From Austwickia sp. (GTDB lineage Bacteria > Actinomycetota > Actinomycetes > Actinomycetales > Dermatophilaceae): a stretch of DNA of 64,000 nt. Numbering within the stretch: position 1 is the stretch's first letter; each line of letters opens with the position of its first letter. The notes below the pieces were generated by a model. It did no database searches. It was not told the DNA's origin and saw only the letters and a list, made by a program, of their open reading frames with translations. Location: NCBI GenBank assembly GCA_016699675.1, contig CP064985.1:744001-808000 (forward strand). The letters run 5' to 3'. Both the position numbers and the translations under genes were made by a program. Shown here piece after piece: positions 27,650 through 37,698 of the stretch.

Positions 27650-28342
27650 GACTCCAACCTTCCCAAGGTTCGAAGTCTCCGGACATGCCGGGGCGGTTCA
27701 GATCGGCCGGCGCGGTCTTCGCGGCGTAGGTTCACGGCGGCGTTTAAGGCGGCGGTGGTCCAGGAGTATGACGCGGCGGACGGTCCGGGGGCGCGGGGCG
27801 CGATTTTGCGTCGTGAGGGTTTGTATGACTCTCATGTGCAGAAGTGGCGCAAAGCGGTCGAGGAGGGCCGTTTGCGGGATACCCCGGTTGCGGGTCTGAC
27901 CCCGAGCCGGGACCGTTCGCGGCAGGCCCAGTTAGAGGCCGAGAATGTGCGGTTGCAGGCCGAGTTGGACATGACGAAATCGATGTTGGAGGTCATGGGA
28001 AAGCACACGCGCTCTTGGAGACGGTGTCCAAGAGCGCGCCGGGAAAGCAGCAGTGACCGCGGTGCTGTGGCCCGCGTTCGAGGCGATCGAGGCCCTGGCC
28101 GGGACCAGCGCTGCGTCGGCGTTGACCGGGATTGCCCGCTCGAGTGTGTATCGGTGGCGGGCCCGGGACAGGAAACCGTTCGGACCGTCTCGGGCGCCCA
28201 AACCCAAGGTGATGCCCTCGGCGTTGAGCCCCGCTGAGACGGCTGCTGTGCTGGAGGTCCTCAACAGCGACCGGTTCGCCGATAAGGCCCCCGCGCAGGT
28301 GTGGGCCACGCTGCTGGACGAGGGCCGGTACCTGTGCTCGGT

Positions 28343-29803
28343 GGGGGTGTCAACTCTTCTGTGTAAGGGTCTTCGGGCCTGACACGAGAGGACGCAGTAC
28401 GCGTGAGCATGATGGACGAGATGACGGCATCGACGAACGGCGCGGAGGCGACGGCGGCGATGGCCGAGGAGCTGGTGGCTTCTGGCGCCTTGGACGGGTT
28501 GTTCTCCCGGATCGATTCCGGTGAGGTGCAGCTGACCGGTGAGGGCGGGATGCTGCCGGCGATGATCAAGGCTGCGCTCGAGCGTGGCCTGCGGGCCGAG
28601 CTGACCGATCACCTGGGATACGACAAGGGCGACCCGGAGGCGAAACACTTCCCGAACTCGCGTAACGGCACGACGCCCAAGACGGTCTCGACCGAGGTCG
28701 GCGACGTCGCCCTGGAGGTGCCTCGGGACCGGGCGGGGACGTTCACCCCGATGCTGGTACCCAAGGGTGCGCGGCGCCTCGGCGGCCTCGACGACATGAT
28801 CATCAGCTTGTATGCGGGTGGGATGACGGTCCGGGAGATCGCCCATCACCTCGCGGCCACGATCGGCACCGAGCTGTCCCACGAGACGATCAGCAACATC
28901 GTGGACGAGATCGCCGATGAGGTGATGGCCTGGCAGAACCGGCCGTTGGAGGCGTTCTACCCGGTCATCTACCTCGACGCGATCATCGTCAAGATCCGCG
29001 ACGGCGCGCACGTGCGCAACAAGGCCGCGCACATCGCCGTGGGCGTGGACATGGACGGGATCAAGCACGTCCTGGGCATCTGGATCGAGAACACCGAGGG
29101 CGCGAAGTTCTGGGCCGGGGTCTGCGCCGAGCTCGCCAACCGCGGGGTCCGTGACGTGCTGATCGTGTGCTGCGACGGCCTCAAGGGCTTCCCCGAGGCG
29201 ATCGAGGCGACCTGGCCGAACTCACTGGTCCAGACCTGCGTGGTCCACCTGATCCGCGCCGCGATGCGGTTCGTCTCCTACGGCGACCGCAAGGCCGTCG
29301 CCGCGCCCTGAAGCCGGTCTACACCGCCGCGAACGCCGAGGCCGCCCTGGACGCCCTGGGAGCGTTCGAGGCCAGCGAACTCGGCCGCAGATACCCCCAC
29401 GCGGTCGCGACCTGGACCGGGGCCTGGGAGCGGTTCACCCCGTTCCTGGCGTTCCCGCCCGAGCTGCGGCGAGTGATCTACACGACGAACTCGATCGAGT
29501 CGCTGAACTACCAGCTGCGGAAGGTGACCAAGAACCGTGGTCACTTCCCCTCCGACGACGCCGCCCGCAAGCTGCTGTGGCTGGCGATCTGCAACATCGA
29601 GGACCGCCGCGCCCGCGAACGAGCCAAGGAACGCGGCAAGCCCGCGAACGAGCGCAAGGCCTCAGGCCGGCTCGTCGAGGGCCAGGTCACCACGAACTGG
29701 AAGCAAGCCCTCGCCCAGCTCGCCGTGGCCTACCCCGAACGCATCAACCCCTACCTGACCTACTGAAAGCCCGACCCGCTTACACAGAGAAGTTGACAGG
29801 CCC
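28343..29803 (+). mobile_element. IS256-family element with 8-bp target duplication
   Basis: The 1461-bp element is flanked by TGCTCGGT on both sides (28335-28342 and 29804-29811), the 8-bp duplication typical of IS256. Ends are inverted repeats of about 25 bp: GGGGGTGTCAACTCTTCTG on the left and GGGCCTGTCAACTTCTCTG on the other strand at the right. It sits within orfB of the older IS3-family element. Its transposase is frameshifted, so it cannot move by itself. Confidence 0.93.
28409..29766 (+). pseudogene. IS256/mutator-type transposase, frameshifted
   Basis: About 450 residues of a mutator-family transposase. The N-terminal region contains DHLGYDKGDPEAKHFPNSR. The catalytic Asp residues lie in YLDAIIVKIRDG and VCCDGLKGFPEAI, and the Glu in TTNSIESLNYQLRK. 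Near 29305 a single base is missing: GTCGCCGCGCCCTGAAG should read with one more G to give VAAALKPVYTAANAE. The first frame therefore stops at 29309-29311 and the rest is out of frame. GTG 28403 is an alternative start. Confidence 0.9.
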
Positions 29804-30594
29804 TGCTCGGTATCCACGATGTACCGAATCCTGCGTGCTCACCAGCAAGTTCGTGAGCGGCGGGCGGTCGCTTCCCACCCCTCGCGGGTCAAGCCGCAGC
29901 TGCTGGCTACCGGCCCCGATCAGGTGTTCAGCTGGGACATCACCAAACTCAAGGGCCCGAGCAAGGGGGGTGTACTACAGCGCGTACGTGATGATTGATA
30001 TCTACTCCCGGAAAATCATTCACGTCGAAGTCCATACCCGTGAGGATAAGGTGTTGGCCCGCGACTTCATCGATGCCGCGATCCGCGCGAACCGCGGCGT
30101 CCTGCCTCGATACATTCATTCGGATAATGGCGGCCCGATGACCTCGGGCACCGTCGCGCAGCTCCTGTCGGCGCTGGATATCACCAGGTCGTTGTCGCGA
30201 CCCAAGGTCAGTAACGACAATCCCTACTCCGAAGCGGCGTTTAAAACCCTCAAGTACTGTCCTGCCTTCCCCGACGACTTCGGGTCGCTGATCGACGCGC
30301 AAATATTCATGCGCGATTTCGCCGGCTACTACAACCAGCATCACCGGCATTGCGGGATCGGGCTGTACACCCCTTGTTCCGTCCATGACGGGACCTGGCG
30401 CGATCAACGCCGGACCCGTCAAGAGACCCTGGACGCGGCCTGGCGGGCCCGTCCCGACCGTTTCCCGGGCGGCCGCCCCCAGGCACCCAAGGTGCCGACC
30501 AAGGCCTGGATCAACCAGCCGCCAGCCAGCATCCAGACCAGCTCCGCTTCCCACACTTCCGAAGCGGCCTAAATGTCCCAAACACCTTGACACG

Positions 30595-30993
30595 TACCGA
30601 CCGACTTACCGCATTTGTCACGAACACCACCCGCGGCAACTCGCCGACCTGGAACTACGCCACCGCCGCCGAGCCCGCTGCGAAGACCGGATCCGCATCG
30701 CCAAAGACTGCGGTCTGACGAACCTGCCCTTGCAGGGCTTCGACCAAAACCGGATCTGGCTCCTGATCGTCCAGATCGCAGGCGACCTGCTCACCTGGAC
30801 CGCTCTGCTGGCCTACCCCGAGCACCAGGCCCGCCGGTGGGAACCCAAGACGCTGCGGCTGCGGCTCTTCACGATCGCCGCGACCCTGGCCCGCACGGCC
30901 CGACAGCGACTCCTGCACATCAAGACCACCGCGCCCTGGGCCGCGCTATTCACCACCGGCTGGGACCGCCTCACCGGCCTCGCACCCCCCTGA
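30595..30993 (+). pseudogene. IS1380-family transposase, 3' part
   Basis: The C-terminal 130 residues of the IS1380 transposase: RQLADLELRHRRRARCEDR, then RIAKDCGLTNLPLQGF, and a basic tail RRWEPKTLRLRLFTIAA. This is the region that continues from about 26250 before the IS3 insertion. In another frame the first bases read RLTAFVTNTTRG, which fits the family better. The segment between 30600 and 30650 has therefore probably suffered small compensating indels. The stop is TGA at 30991-30993. Confidence 0.8.
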
Positions 30994-31178
30994 CCAGCGC
31001 ATACCCCCACCCCAACGACCCACAGCCCGTCATCGTCCGTGGAAGACGACGCCCACCGGAAACGACATCCCGGCCCGTTGTCACACCCACCCGCCACAAT
31101 CAGACCCATCCAGGCGTTACCGACGGCCCGACCCCCACCAGCGACCCCCTATGCAACATCTGGGCTAACCCGCACGCC

Positions 31179-31288
31179 CGCGCCCTAACCCGCTGAGGCC
31201 CTCGCCCTAACCCGCTGAGGCCCTCGCCCTAACCCGCTGAGGCCCTCGCCCTAACCCGCTGAGGCCCTCGCCCTAACCCGCTGAGGCC
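31179..31288. repeat. five tandem copies of a 22-bp unit carrying stop codons of both strands
   Basis: Units begin at 31179 (one mismatch), 31201, 31223, 31245 and 31267. Each contains CGCCCTAACCCGCTGAGGCC. CTAA gives TAA on the plus strand and TTAG on the minus strand. The methylase stop (31273-31275) lies in the last copy, and the plus-strand endonuclease-like gene ends in a similar GCGCCCTAACCCG at 25121-25132, left of the IS nest. Before the IS arrived both convergent genes therefore ended in the same array. There are no spacers, so it is not a CRISPR. Confidence 0.92.
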
Positions 31289-32964
31289 CTCGCCCGCGCT
31301 CGCCGCCGGCCGTGCAGGGCCTCCCGCCCGCGCCGCATGGCCGCCAGGTCCTCGGGGCCGGGCGCGCCCACGCGCGCACCGCCACCGTCGTCCGGCCACA
31401 GGGCCGCATCGACCAGCTGCGCCGCCGCGAACACCGACCCGCGCCCCAGCAGCCCCGCAACCTCGCCGCGGACGGCGCGCAGCGCGCCGGCCCGCGCGGC
31501 CACGAGGTCCGGCGCCGGCATCGGCCACCGGTCCGCCTCGCGCGGCTCCAGCTTGAGCACGCCGCCGCCGTACGCGCGGCCCACCACCTCCGCGCCCAAC
31601 AGCGTCACGCTGTTGAGGGCCGCCAACGGCAGGAGCTCCCGGCCCAGCGCGCGCAGCTCAACGCCCAAGCCGGAGCGCAAGTAGACCCCGTGCACCGAGT
31701 TCAGGTGGTGCACCCCCGCGGCGTTCTCGCACAGCCGCGCCGTGTCGGCGTTCATGTACGTCAGCAGGAGGTCGGCGGGCGGCAAGTACGGCGTCCGCCA
31801 CCACGGGGTCCGCACCCGACACTTGTAGGCGGCGTCGACACCGGTGGCCTCCCCCGCCGCGATGTAGCGCCACGCCGCCCGGGACGGCTCGGCCCCCGGG
31901 CGGAACAGCCACGTCGCCTTGCCGTCGGCGTCGAGCTCCGCCAGACGATCGGTGGTGAGCGCCAGCCCTCGCAGGTGTCGGCTCCCGGGGGGCGACAGCC
32001 GGATCACGTCCCCTGGCGCCAACCCCGCCCGGCGTACCGCCGTCCCCGCCATCGCGAAGAACCGGTTGTTGCCGGTGACCATCCCCAGCGTCGTCTCGCC
32101 CCAGGCGAGCAGAGGAACCACGTCCGCGCAGGCGAGCGCCGTCCCATACGCCCGCGCCGCGTCCGCCGGCAGCAGGGCCCCCGACCAGCGCCCGTCGCCG
32201 ACCGGGCTCCAGCGCCGGACGTCGCGGTCACCCAGCTCGGCCAGGGCCTCGGCGTTGCGCGCTTGCAGGAGTTCGCAGTGGTCGTTCGGCCCCAGCCCAC
32301 GCCCCTCGGCGAGCACCAGCAGCACGTCCTCCTGGACCCCCGGGAAGACCCGCTCCGCGAACACGACGAGCCGCACCCGCGCGAAGGAGCGCATCAGGAA
32401 GTCGCGCACCGGCGCCGCGTAGTTGACCGTCAGCATCTCCGCGGGCAGCACCAGCCCCAACCGCCCTCCGGGCCGCACGTGCAGCGCGGCGTGCACCGTG
32501 AAGGCCGCCCAGCTGCTCGCCAGGGCCGTCAGCGCAACCCCCGCGCGCAGCGCCGCCCGCTGGGCCGCCGCCCGCGCGGGACCGGAAAACGCCTGGTACC
32601 GCACGTACGGCGGATTGCCGATCACCGCGTCGTACGCCGCCCGCGGCTCCCCGCGCAGGAAGTCCGCCACCGCGACGTCGGCGCGCAGCCCGGAAGCCCC
32701 GAGAACCGCCACGGCGGCCCGGGCCGACGGCTCGTGCAGCTCCACCCCCGCCAGCTGGGCAGCCAGGTCGCCCGACGCCCCCAGTGCGCCCAGCCGCTCC
32801 CCCGCGGCCAGCAGGAAGGCCGCCTCCCCGCACGACGGCTCGAAGACCCGGTCCCGCGGCGTCCGCACCGCCCACTGCGTGACGTAGCGCGCCACCGCCG
32901 GCGGGGTGAAGAACGCGCCCCGCGCCTTCCGGTGCTCCGGAGGATCGTGGGGGTGCGCGGCCAT
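31273..32964 (-). CDS. DNA adenine-N6 methyltransferase (Eco57I/SalI-like class)
   Basis: A 563-residue S-adenosylmethionine-dependent methylase. The N-terminal RKARGAFFTPPAVARYV is the entry motif of this class. FEPSCGEAAFLLAAGERLG is the SAM-binding motif I (near 47), and VIGNPPYVRYQ the catalytic NPPY motif (near 118). A large C-terminal part is probably the target-recognition domain. ATG 32964 follows GGCAGGA at good distance; further in-frame starts reach 33036. No nuclease domain is fused. The convergent gene at 23914-25128 is the likely endonuclease partner. The stop lies in the 22-bp array, and the C-terminus ARASAG is encoded by the repeat. Confidence 0.88.
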   Translation of the reverse strand: MAAHPHDPPEHRKARGAFFTPPAVARYVTQWAVRTPRDRVFEPSCGEAAFLLAAGERLGALGASGDLAAQLAGVELHEPSARAAVAVLGASGLRADVAVADFLRGEPRAAYDAVIGNPPYVRYQAFSGPARAAAQRAALRAGVALTALASSWAAFTVHAALHVRPGGRLGLVLPAEMLTVNYAAPVRDFLMRSFARVRLVVFAERVFPGVQEDVLLVLAEGRGLGPNDHCELLQARNAEALAELGDRDVRRWSPVGDGRWSGALLPADAARAYGTALACADVVPLLAWGETTLGMVTGNNRFFAMAGTAVRRAGLAPGDVIRLSPPGSRHLRGLALTTDRLAELDADGKATWLFRPGAEPSRAAWRYIAAGEATGVDAAYKCRVRTPWWRTPYLPPADLLLTYMNADTARLCENAAGVHHLNSVHGVYLRSGLGVELRALGRELLPLAALNSVTLLGAEVVGRAYGGGVLKLEPREADRWPMPAPDLVAARAGALRAVRGEVAGLLGRGSVFAAAQLVDAALWPDDGGGARVGAPGPEDLAAMRRGREALHGRRRARARASAG

Positions 32965-33050
32965 GACGTTCATCCTGCCCGAGGGCACCGACAACGCAGC
33001 GCAGCGAACCGGCGCGCCCCCGGCGGGCGCCCCCACTAGGCTCGGGAACC

Positions 33051-35364
33051 GTGGAATCGGGGCTGCTGAGGACGATCGCCGACCGGGTGTTGTGGCTCTC
33101 GACGGCCATCGTCGACGGCGCGAACCGCGGCGGCAAGCCGCCGTCGGGCGTCAAGACCGGTGGGCACCAGGCGAGTTCGGCCTCGATGGTCGACATCATG
33201 GTGGCGCTGTGGTTCACCGAGCTGCGGCGCGAGGACCGGGTGGCCGTCAAGCCGCACGCCTCCCCCGTCCTGCACGCGATCAACTACCTGCTCGGCGGCC
33301 TCGACCGGGAGGCCCTCGGCGGCTTCTGCGCGCTAGGCGGCTTGCAGAGCTACCCGAGCCGGCGCAAGGACCCCGACCGCGTCGACTTCTCCACCGGTTC
33401 GGTCGGCATCGGCGCCACGGCCCCGATCTGGGCCGCCCTCGCGCACCGCTACCTCACCAGCCGGTTCGACGACACGCCCCCCGCGGGACGGTTCATCAGC
33501 CTGCTTGGCAACGCGGAACTCGACGAGGGTGCCGTCTGGGAGGCCATCTGCGACCCGCAGACCGCCCAGCTCGGCGAGCTGCTCTGGATCGTCGACCTCA
33601 ACCGCCAGTCGCTCGACCGAGTCGTGCCCGACGTCCAGATCCAGCGGCTGGAGCGGATGTTCGCCGCCGCCGGCTGGCAGGTGCTCACGACGACCTGGGG
33701 GCGGGAGCTGCAGCGCCGGTTCGCCGCGCCGGGCGGCGATGCCCTGCGCGAGCGGCTGACGGCAATGTCCAACGAGGAGTACCAGCGGCTCCTGCGCACC
33801 GACGACCCGCACGAGCTGGTGCGCCGTCTCCTGCGCGAGGACCCCACCCCCGGGCTGCGCGAGGCCGTCGACGCCGTCCCCGCGCAGGACTGGCCGCGGC
33901 TCCTGCGCGACCTCGGCGGGCACGACTTCGACGTGCTGCGCGAGGCGTTCGCGGCCGTCGACGACGCCCGACCCACCGTGATCTTCGCCTACACGATCAA
34001 GGGCCGCGGCCTGCCCACCGAGGGCCACCCCAACAACCACTCGGCCCTGCTCACCCCCGCGCAGGTCGACCTGCTCGCGGACCGACTCGGGATGGACGTC
34101 GACGACCCCTGGGTGCCGTTCCCGGCCGATTCCCCGCAGGCGCAGGCCTGCCAGGAGGTCGCGCGAGCGCTGGAGCGCCCGGATGGCCACGCCCAGCCGC
34201 CCGTACCGATCCCGCCGACGATGCCGCACGGGTACGCCGAGCGCACCTCCACCCAGGCCGTCCTCGGCCGCTTCCTGCGCGACCTGGCCCACGACTGCCC
34301 GGAGGCGGCCAGCCGGGTCGTCACCTGCTCCCCCGATGTCGCCTCCTCGACCAACCTCGGCGGCTGGATCAACCGCACCGGGGTATGGAGCTCGGTCGCG
34401 CGGCACGACTGGTTCGAGGACGACCGGCAGCGGCTGCTGCGCTGGGCGGAGGGCACCAACGGCCAGCACATCGAGCTGGGCATCGCCGAGGTCAACCTCG
34501 TCTCGCTGCTGGGCGAGCTCGGCGCCACCTGGTCCCGGTGGGGCCAGCGGCTCATCCCGATCGGCACGATCTACGACCCGTTCGTGGAGCGCGCGCTGGA
34601 GCCGTGGCGGTTCGGCATGTACGCCGGCGGCCAGTCCATCCTCATCGCCACCCCTTCGGGCGTCACCCTGGCCCCCGAGGGCGGCGCGCACCAGTCGATC
34701 ATCACCCCCTCGATCGGCATCGGCCTGCCGGAATGCGTCGCCTGGGAGCCGGCCTTCGCCAAGGACCTGGATTGGACGCTGCTGGCGGCGATGGCGCGGG
34801 TGGGCGTGCCGGGCGGCACGTCGGCGTACTTCCGCCTCTCCACCCGCTCGATCGACCAGCAGCTGTGCCGCCTGCCCACCGACGCGACGCTGGTCGAGCG
34901 CCGGCGCCGGCACGCCGTCGAGGGCGGCTACCGCCTGACCGGCTCCCCCGGCCAGGACGAGGTCACCCTGGTCGGGATGGGCGCGGTCCTCCCGCAGGTG
35001 GTCGCGGCGGCCAAAGCTCACGACGTACGGCGTCGCCGCCGGCGTCATCTGCCTGACCAGCGCCGATCTGCTGCACCGGGATTGGCGCGGGGAGCCGAGC
35101 CCGCTGACCGGTACGCCGAGCGGGGTCGCCGACCGCCTGTTCCCCCGCGCCGCCGATCGACGCGGCGGGTGCCCGATCGTCAGCGTGGTCGACGGGCACC
35201 CGCACGCGCTGTCGTTCCTCGGCGCCATCCAGGGCGTGCCCTCGCGGAGCCTCGGCGTCACCACCTGGGGGCAGTCATCCGCCCTGGATGACGCCTACGC
35301 GCTGCACGGCATCGACGAATCAAGCATCGTCAACGCCGCCCTCGACCTGGCCGGCGGCCGCTGA
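33051..35364 (+). pseudogene. transketolase/pyruvate dehydrogenase E1-like enzyme, one frameshift
   Basis: A thiamine-diphosphate enzyme related to AceE and transketolase. GGHQASSASMVDIMVALWF and GNAELDEGAVWEA (diphosphate/Mg site, continued by DLNRQSLD) are clear, and the pyrimidine domain contains HIELGIAEVNLVSLLGELGA. After VVAAAK (near 35013) an extra A in AAA shifts the frame. The correct C-terminus continues as LTTYGVAAGVICLTSADLL to a TGA at 35362-35364, giving about 770 residues. As read the protein ends abnormally at 35291. GTG 33051 follows a TAGGCT box, so it may be leaderless. The substrate is uncertain. Confidence 0.8.
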
Positions 35365-37488
35365 GGCGCGGATCTCGGCCTTGATGGCCCGCACGGCCGC
35401 CGCCTGGTCGGGGTCGGCCTCGGCGAGCTGCGCCGGGGCCGCCTGGAGGCGATCCGTCGCCAAGAGCGTCATCAGCAGGTTGAACGCGTTGGCGCCCCCG
35501 CCCGACGTACCGCCGTTGGTCCCGGTCCCGTCGGCACCGCCGGTCGCGTGCGAACCGCCCATGTCGACGTACGTCGTGGGCACGATCGGGATCTTGGCGT
35601 GCTCGATCGCCGAGGCCAGCCGGCCGAGCACGGCTGGAGCTGCGGGCCGCCGTACGCGCGGACCTGCTCCTCGATGGCGATGGCCTTGCCGATGCCGACC
35701 CGGGCCTCCCGGTCGGCGTCCGCCTCGGCGGTGAGCCGGATCCTGGTCGCCTCGGAGTCGGCGAGCAGCTTGACCCGGTGCGCCTCACCCTCGGCAAGCA
35801 GCTTGACCTTCGTGGACTCACCGTCGGCCAGCCGCTTCGTGCGCTCCGCCTCCGCGCCGGCCAGGGTCTTGACGCGCTCGGCGTCCTGGTGCGCCTTCTG
35901 CAGCTCGGCGCGACCGCTGTTCTCGGAGATCTTGATGTTGATCTCCGACTGGGTCAGCGAGGTCTGCTGCTCGGCGATCGCCATCGCTTGCTTGAGTTCG
36001 CGCTCCTTGTCGGCCGCGATCTTCTGCCGCTCGAACGTTTCCAGCTTCTCGAACGCCACCTGCCGGTCGCGCAGCTGGGTGAGGATCGTCTCGATCCGGT
36101 CGTCGCCGGTGGCCGACCGCGGGTGCCGATCAGCACCTCCTCCAGCTCGATGTTGTAGTGGTCGAAGCGCTCCTTCATATCGATGCTCGCGCGCTCCTGG
36201 ATGTCGGAGCGCTCCTGGATGAGCTGGATCAGGGTCTTGGTCTGGCCGATGTTCTTGAAGTACGCCGACACCATGGGGTCCAGGGTCTGGTTGACCAGCA
36301 TCTTGATGTCCCCGAACCGCTGGATCACCAGCGGCGTCTGCCGGTAGTCGATGTGGATGACGCAGCTCAGCGGCAGCCGCGGCTCGAAGGCGTCCTTGGT
36401 GATCAGCTCGATCTCGGACAGGCTCTCGTCGTAGCCGTGCCGGCCCGACTCGGACTGGATCCACTTGAGGATGATGTTGGTGGTGGGCACCAGCGACACC
36501 GAACCCGCGTAGGTGTTGAACGCGTACTTGCCCGGCATCAGCGGCTCGGCCCACACGCCCCGGTGTCCGGCCGCGACCAGCTCGCCGTGCCGGTAGTCCT
36601 GCCCGGACAGGTCCTCGCCGACGCGACCGTGATAGCTGACCACCACTCCCACGAACCCCACCGGCACCGTGACCTTGGGGATGAACTCGATGGTGGCGAA
36701 GAGGCGGTTGATGAAGTACGTGCCCTCGGTGAGCACCTGGTATTGCCGGCCCCGATAGCCGCCCGCCCGCAGGAACGCCTCGGGGTCCTGGAAGTTGTTG
36801 TGATAGTCCGGGTCGTCGGCCTTGTCGCCGACCGCCGGGGCGATGATGTCGCCCGTGGGCAGGCTCGGGCCGTCGTTGACGGTGACGATGCCCGTGGAGT
36901 CGTCGGCGCCCTTGATGACGACCGGCCGGAACCCGTCGAGCGAGCCGAGGTGCTGCGCCATCGAGACGATGGTCTCCTGCTCGGCCTTGCTGCCCATCGG
37001 CAGGTAGTAGACCTGACCGGCCGTCATCACGACGAACTGGGCCAGGTTGAACGCGTACGTGCCTTCCCGCAGGATCTGGCGCTGCGGGCCGCGTTGGCCA
37101 CCGCCGGCGATGAACGCCCCGACGTCCTCGAAGGTGTTGGCCGGCACGACCCGACCGAGGGTCTGCCCGGCGGGCAGCGGCGCACCGTCCCGGGGGAAGA
37201 CGTAGCCGATCTTGCCCTGGCGATGGTGACCAGGGGCATGACGTGCACCTTGTACATCAGCGGGGTGCGCAGGTGCAGGCCGCCGCGCAGCACGTAGGGC
37301 TGGTAGCCGGCCTCCCCACCCAGCGAGATGATCGAATCCTTGAGGGAGCCCTTCGGGCTCCACCACTTCTCGACGACTCCCACCTTGTCGCTGGGGATGC
37401 GCCGGACTCCCGCGACCCAGGTCAGCAGGAGCAGCGCCGCGATGACGACCGCGGCGACGATGACGGCACTGAGCAGACCGCCCACCAT
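35320..37488 (-). pseudogene. SPFH/flotillin-like membrane protein, three frameshifts
   Basis: Joining frames gives about 720 residues. There is an N-terminal membrane helix (LLSAVIVAAVVIAALLLLTW) and a beta-rich region with repeated motifs (REGTYAFNLAQFV, TEGTYFINRLFATIEF). An SPFH core (SCVIHIDYRQTPLVIQRFG) and a long Ala/Glu/Arg coiled coil (KTLAGAEAERTKRLADGES) follow. Bases are missing near 37219, 36121 and 35633; each repair restores the next segment. Such proteins organise membrane microdomains. ATG 37488 follows GAGGA. The 3' end overlaps the convergent enzyme gene by 45 bases. It is either decayed or affected by sequencing errors. Confidence 0.8.
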
Positions 37489-37698
37489 ATTCACGTCCTC
37501 GAAGAATGACGAGGGCGCCAACGCGGTCACCGCGCCATTGCACGCCCGTCGAGACGCCTTCACCGTACGCCGGGTGGGGGCGGGTTCGATACCGTCTGAA
37601 GACCAAATCGGCGGCGATTGAGCCGGGACCGCCCGGTTCTAGCCGAGTTGCCCTTGTCTGGGGCCTGAACTGGCGGTACATCCCGGCCTGGCGGGTGA

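Larger units (their letters stand above)
26353..27700 (-). mobile_element. complete IS3-family element with GAT target duplication
   Basis: The 1348-bp element is bounded by 28-bp perfect inverted repeats starting TGAACCGCCCCGGCATG (26353-26380 and 27673-27700). GAT lies immediately outside both ends (26350-26352 and 27701-27703), the 3-bp duplication expected for IS3. It encodes orfA and orfB on the minus strand and both look intact, so it may still move. It inserted into codon 5 of orfA of the older IS3-family element. Confidence 0.93.
26338..28056 (+). pseudogene. IS3-family orfA, split by another IS and frameshifted
   Basis: Removing the inserted element (26353-27700) and one GAT restores a continuous start, MSQAD joined to RPARSSRRRFTAAFKAAVV. 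An HTH protein follows (GLYDSHVQKWRKA) with a coiled tail (LEAENVRLQAELDMTKSML). Near GGGAAAG (27997-28003) the coding frame shifts -1 to KAHALLETVSKSAPGKQQ and ends at 28056, overlapping the orfB start. The heptamer G-GGA-AAG fits a -1 slippery site, but loss of one G is equally possible. Confidence 0.75.
28053..30572 (+). pseudogene. IS3-family orfB, split by IS256-family element and frameshifted
   Basis: The 5' part (28053-28342) begins GTG, overlapping the orfA stop, and encodes FEAIEALAGTSAASALTG. Taking out the IS256-family element and one TGCTCGGT joins RYLCSV to STMYRILRAHQQVRERR in frame. The 3' part carries the integrase core: FSWDITKLKGPSKG, IHSDNGGPMTSG and SDNPYSEAAFKTLKY-like residues. 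A sixth G in the run at 29965-29970 breaks the frame once more before VYYSAYVMIDIYSRK. The gene is inactive. Confidence 0.82.
26259..30592 (+). mobile_element. IS3-family element inside the IS1380 element, itself interrupted twice
   Basis: The ends are inverted repeats: TGTCAAGGTGCAGTGGGACA (26259-26278) and, on the other strand of 30574-30592, TGTCAAGGTGTTTGGGACA. Without its two passengers it is about 1.5 kb with orfA and orfB in the IS3 arrangement. It interrupts the IS1380 transposase. A TACC lies close to each end (26248-26251, 30595-30598), but a few extra bases intervene, so the target duplication is uncertain. It is dead: both reading frames are split by later insertions and carry single-base frameshifts. 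Confidence 0.85.
25129..31164 (+). mobile_element. IS1380-family element, interrupted by three other insertion sequences
   Basis: The outer element of a four-IS nest. Its transposase begins at 25240, is broken at about 26258 and resumes at about 30595. The proposed ends are CCCGGAGATTTCATG on the left and, read inward on the other strand, CCCAGATGTTGCATAG on the right; they match imperfectly. A CTAA lies on each side (25125-25128 and 31165-31168), a 4-bp duplication expected for IS1380. Without the inserted elements it would measure about 1.7 kb, normal for the family. The exact ends are inferred from imperfect repeats. Confidence 0.7.

Noticed and set aside
26248..30598. TACC as exact target duplication of the older IS3-family element
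   Set aside because: A few bases lie between the TACC copies and the clear inverted-repeat ends, so the duplication cannot be assigned firmly.
31179..31288. Telomere-like GGGTTAGGG motif
   Set aside because: The motif comes from the stop-codon region of the 22-bp unit; there is no chromosome end, and the unit is longer than a telomere repeat.
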